DNA of 8,226 nt. It comes from Candidatus Zixiibacteriota bacterium. GTDB taxonomy: Bacteria; Zixibacteria; MSB-5A5; JAABVY01. Positions 6,217 through 8,226 of the stretch are shown here, piece by piece. Location: assembly GCA_011777135.1 (NCBI GenBank), contig JAABVY010000283.1, forward strand, positions 1-8,226, in the 5' to 3' direction. Under the pieces are notes generated by a model. It was not told where the DNA came from. It searched no databases and worked only from the letters and a program-made list of their open reading frames with translations. The translations under genes and the position numbers were made by a program. Position 1 is the stretch's first letter; the number at the start of each line of letters is the position of its first letter.

Positions 6217-7107
6217 ATGCGTCTTTTTGTTACGGGTGCCAGCGGATATTTTGGGAGCAATCTTCTTCCACGGCTTTTGGAGGCAGGGCATAAACCGGTC
6301 TGCCTCATTCGCAAGGGCTCAGAAAAGAAAATAAAGAAATATCTGAAGGATATCGAGATTATCTCGGGGGGAATTTCAGACCTTCCTTCCTGGAAAGACC
6401 AGCTCAAGGATATAGACGCATTCATAAATTTAATCGGTATTATTCGAGAATTTCCCTCAAGAGGGATAACATTTGAACGACTTCATTTCAAGACTACGAA
6501 ATCGCTGGCCGATCTGGCATCAGAAAAGGGCGTAAATCGCTTTTTGCAGATGAGCGCTCTCGGCGCTTCGCCCGATTCCAGGTCGGGATACCATAGAACC
6601 AAATATAAGGCTGAACAGTATTTGAAAGATACCGACCTTGACTGGACTATCTTCCGTCCGGCATTCATAATCGGCAAAGGGAATGACTTTGTGGAGACTG
6701 TATTGAATCTTATGGATTCTGCCCCGCTCTTTCCGGTAATTGGCAACGGAGAGTACCGTATGCAGCCGACCGATGTTGATAATGTAACTGAAGGCTTTGT
6801 CAAATCATTGACAGAAGACGTGACAATCGGGAAGATCTATGAGATCGGCGGGCCCGATCGTTTCAGTTATAATCGTATGGTAGACCTGATCGCCGAGGCG
6901 CGCGGCAAGAAGGCACGCAAAATACATTTGCCGGTTTTCATGATGAAAGGCATCGCAGGCGCATTCGAATACTTCAAGTCTTTCCCTTTGACCAGGGATC
7001 AGATTAACATGCTTTTGGAAGAGAATTACACAGACTCAAGGGAGTTCTTCGAGGACTTAAATATAACCCCGATCATTTTTGACGAGAGCATCAAGAAAGC
7101 TCTCTGA
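6217..7107 (+). CDS. NAD(P)-binding protein, complex I NDUFA9-like (atypical SDR)
   Basis: A 296-aa atypical extended SDR. The Rossmann loop TGASGYFG (6-13) follows the first strand RLFV, which fits binding of NAD(P). Further marks are NLIGIIREFPS (about 71-81), SALGA with S113, Y125-x3-K129 in YHRTKYKAE, and DWTIFRPAFIIGKGNDF (142-158), the pattern of bacterial relatives of the NDUFA9 accessory subunit of complex I. Bacterial members are usually not proven complex I parts; roles in quinone-related chemistry or as nucleotide-sugar-epimerase-like enzymes are equally possible. ATG 6217 is chosen because GGAG sits 5 nt upstream and the fold begins at once; the open frame back to TTG 6148 would contain the promoter. 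It is the first gene of the operon, with tandem stops TGA-TAA, 23 nt before the peroxiredoxin gene. Confidence 0.85.
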   Translation: MRLFVTGASGYFGSNLLPRLLEAGHKPVCLIRKGSEKKIKKYLKDIEIISGGISDLPSWKDQLKDIDAFINLIGIIREFPSRGITFERLHFKTTKSLADLASEKGVNRFLQMSALGASPDSRSGYHRTKYKAEQYLKDTDLDWTIFRPAFIIGKGNDFVETVLNLMDSAPLFPVIGNGEYRMQPTDVDNVTEGFVKSLTEDVTIGKIYEIGGPDRFSYNRMVDLIAEARGKKARKIHLPVFMMKGIAGAFEYFKSFPLTRDQINMLLEENYTDSREFFEDLNITPIIFDESIKKAL

Positions 7108-7130
7108 TAATAAAAAGGAAGGAAATAATT

Positions 7131-7583
7131 ATGGTAAAAGAGGGTAATAAGGCTCCGGCCTTTAATCTGGAATCGACCGGCGGCGATAAGGTCGCCCTTA
7201 AAGATCTGGCGGGCAAAAAAGTAGTACTGTATTTCTATCCCAAGGATGATACTCCCGGATGCGCCAAAGAAGCCCAGGCTTTTCGTGACGCATTCAATAA
7301 GATCAAACGCAAGGGTGCAGTGGTCCTGGGTGTATCTCCGGACACGCTCGAGTCGCACGAAAAGTTCACCAAAAAGTATGAACTGCCTTTTCCGCTCTTG
7401 GTAGACAAGGACCATAAAACCGCTGAGAAATACGGTGTCTGGGTGGAAAAGAATATGTACGGCAAGAAGAAATGGGGTATACAGCGGTCGACATTCGTGA
7501 TTGATCCTGACGGCAAAGTGAAAAAGGTATTTCCAAAAGTCAGGGTTGAGGGGCATGTCGATGAGGTACTTGAGCAGCTATGA
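7131..7583 (+). CDS. bcp: Peroxiredoxin, Bcp/PrxQ type, single cysteine
   Basis: A 150-aa thiol peroxidase of the AhpC/TSA superfamily, Bcp (PrxQ) subfamily, reducing hydrogen peroxide and organic hydroperoxides in the cytoplasm. The active site YPKDDTPGC carries the peroxidatic cysteine C44 with T41 and P42; R119 in QRSTF completes it. The segment from FYPKDDTPG to FVIDPDGKV covers the thioredoxin fold and length is normal. C44 is the only cysteine: the Bcp resolving cysteine five residues later is Q49 (TPGCAKEAQ). The enzyme should therefore behave as a 1-Cys peroxiredoxin needing an external thiol or other donor, as some Bcp proteins do. ATG 7131 has AGGAAGGA at 7116-7123. The last bases overlap an ATG (7580) of the next frame, but the Rieske gene probably starts 20 nt after the stop. 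Confidence 0.93.
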   Translation: MVKEGNKAPAFNLESTGGDKVALKDLAGKKVVLYFYPKDDTPGCAKEAQAFRDAFNKIKRKGAVVLGVSPDTLESHEKFTKKYELPFPLLVDKDHKTAEKYGVWVEKNMYGKKKWGIQRSTFVIDPDGKVKKVFPKVRVEGHVDEVLEQL

Positions 7584-7590
7584 CATTTAA

Positions 7591-7595
7591 AGGAG
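7591..7595 (+). promoter_or_regulatory. Shine-Dalgarno site selecting the Rieske start at 7604
   Basis: AGGAG lies 8 nt before ATG 7604. The earlier in-frame ATG at 7580, which overlaps the peroxiredoxin stop as ATGA, would place this site inside the gene and add eight residues not typical of the family. Confidence 0.65.
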
Positions 7596-7603
7596 AAATT
7601 GAG

Positions 7604-7909
7604 ATGGCCGAGTTTGTTGAAGTCTGTTCTGAATCTGAAATTCCTCCCGGAACCGGAAAGATGTTCGAAATCGGTAGGGAAGAGATCGGAATATTCAATA
7701 TTGGCGGCAGGTTCTACGCCATAGATAATCTATGCCCGCATGAGGGCGGCCCGATGCATGAGGGACCGGTCTCGGGCGAGATCGTCACATGCCCTCTGCA
7801 TGGCTGGCGCACCAATGTTGTGACCGGCGAATCTCTTGAGCTGCCGGGCATTAAAGTAAACACGTTTGAAGTTAAAGTTGAAAATGGAAAGGTCTTTGTG
7901 AGGGCATAG
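7604..7909 (+). CDS. Rieske [2Fe-2S] ferredoxin-like protein
   Basis: A 101-aa single-domain Rieske protein, the size of NirD or dioxygenase-ferredoxin (BphF-like) components, with no membrane anchor, so cytoplasmic. Both cluster-binding loops are intact: C44-P-H46 and C63-P-L-H66-G-W, separated by 16 residues between H46 and C63. The flanking pattern (FNIGGRFYAIDNLCPHEGGPM, then TGE.LELPG and a closing VKVENGKVFV) is typical. It transfers single electrons to or from a partner enzyme, which is not identifiable here: no oxygenase or nitrite reductase large subunit lies in view. Its position 20 nt after a single-cysteine peroxiredoxin makes peroxide metabolism a possible, unproven, context. The gene ends 2 nt before the methyltransferase ATG. 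Confidence 0.92.
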   Translation: MAEFVEVCSESEIPPGTGKMFEIGREEIGIFNIGGRFYAIDNLCPHEGGPMHEGPVSGEIVTCPLHGWRTNVVTGESLELPGIKVNTFEVKVENGKVFVRA

Positions 7910-7911
7910 TC

Positions 7912-8226
7912 ATGAATTTACTCAATCCAAAAGTAAAAGAATATATCGAGGGCGCAATTCCCGCCAGAAAGGCGCCTTTTTATGAGATGGAAGCGTATGC
8001 CAAAGAGCACGGTTTTCCGATCATCGGGCCCCTGGTAGGGACCCTTTTAAAGCAGATAGCATATTCAATCAAGGCTAAGATGATTTTCGAACTCGGCTCG
8101 GGCTATGGCTACTCGGCACTCTGGATGGCTCAGGCGCTTCCCGAGGACGGCAAGATTTATCTTACTGATCGAAAGGAAGAAAATAAGCAAATGGCCATTC
8201 GCCATTTTGAAAAAGCCGGCCTTCTG
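7912..8226 (+). CDS. O-methyltransferase, SAM-dependent (partial, cut by right edge)
   Basis: The first 105 codons of a gene that runs off the window with no stop. It starts ATG 7912, with GAGGG at 7900-7904 and 7 nt spacing, 2 nt after the Rieske stop. The N-terminal helix is followed by PIIGPLVGTLLKQIAYSIKA (36-55), typical of the entry to family 3 (catechol/caffeoyl-CoA-type) O-methyltransferases. The SAM-binding motif I is IFELGSGYGYSALWMA (58-73), and the second strand region is KIYLTDRKEEN (81-91), with D86 in the place of the ribose-binding acidic residue. Full-length members have about 200-220 residues, so about half is missing. Substrate cannot be stated; methyl transfer to a catechol-like group is usual. 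Tight spacing indicates translation coupled with the Rieske gene. Confidence 0.85.
   Translation, partial: MNLLNPKVKEYIEGAIPARKAPFYEMEAYAKEHGFPIIGPLVGTLLKQIAYSIKAKMIFELGSGYGYSALWMAQALPEDGKIYLTDRKEENKQMAIRHFEKAGLL

Noticed and set aside
7026..7556. Minus-strand open frame of 176 codons opposite the peroxiredoxin gene
   Set aside because: The plus-strand peroxiredoxin and NDUFA9-like frames are unmistakable, and the antisense translation has no family features.

Overview
The window is ordinary bacterial chromosomal DNA of middling GC content. It has densely packed genes, short intergenic gaps, good Shine-Dalgarno sites, and no rRNA, tRNA, CRISPR array, insertion sequence or phage gene that I can see. 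No stretch over 300 bases lacks a gene. The gene content does not fix the taxon. The secreted peptidase-MA-like protein and the mix of families would suit an uncultured Gram-negative lineage (for example in the FCB group), but that is only an inference.

Layout: positions 1-133 hold what looks like the 3' end of a plus-strand gene, running convergently into yraN. From 4343 down to 96 there is a five-gene minus-strand run. In transcription order it is an M20 metallopeptidase (dipeptidase type), a short-chain dehydrogenase/reductase-like protein with an altered catalytic tetrad, an EamA/DMT-type permease, ribonuclease HII (rnhB) and a YraN/UPF0102 nuclease-like protein. The peptidase and SDR genes are almost fused (1-nt gap), and rnhB and yraN overlap by 17 nt. 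The EamA-rnhB gap is about 150 bp, so rnhB-yraN may be a separate unit.

From 4344 to 4531 lies a divergent regulatory region with a good minus-strand -35 box, weaker plus-strand elements and a 6-4-6 dyad. It is followed by a secreted protein of about 530 aa (GTG start, signal peptide) with the layout of a gluzincin peptidase but no visible HExxH motif.

From 6167 to the right edge there is a plus-strand operon with a near-consensus promoter whose -35 box is one arm of a perfect dyad. It holds an NDUFA9-like NAD(P)-binding protein, a Bcp-type peroxiredoxin with a single cysteine, a small Rieske ferredoxin, and the N-terminal 105 residues of an O-methyltransferase cut by the window edge. Three of the four genes are redox-related, so a redox or peroxide-detoxification role is plausible but unproven.

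Several likely start codons are internal to the longest open frames (peptidase 4343, secreted protein 4532, NDUFA9-like 6217, Rieske 7604, rnhB 1086). I found no convincing new defence or mobile system. The most interesting items are the proteins that keep a family fold but lack its usual active-site residues, and the operator-like dyad over the redox operon promoter.
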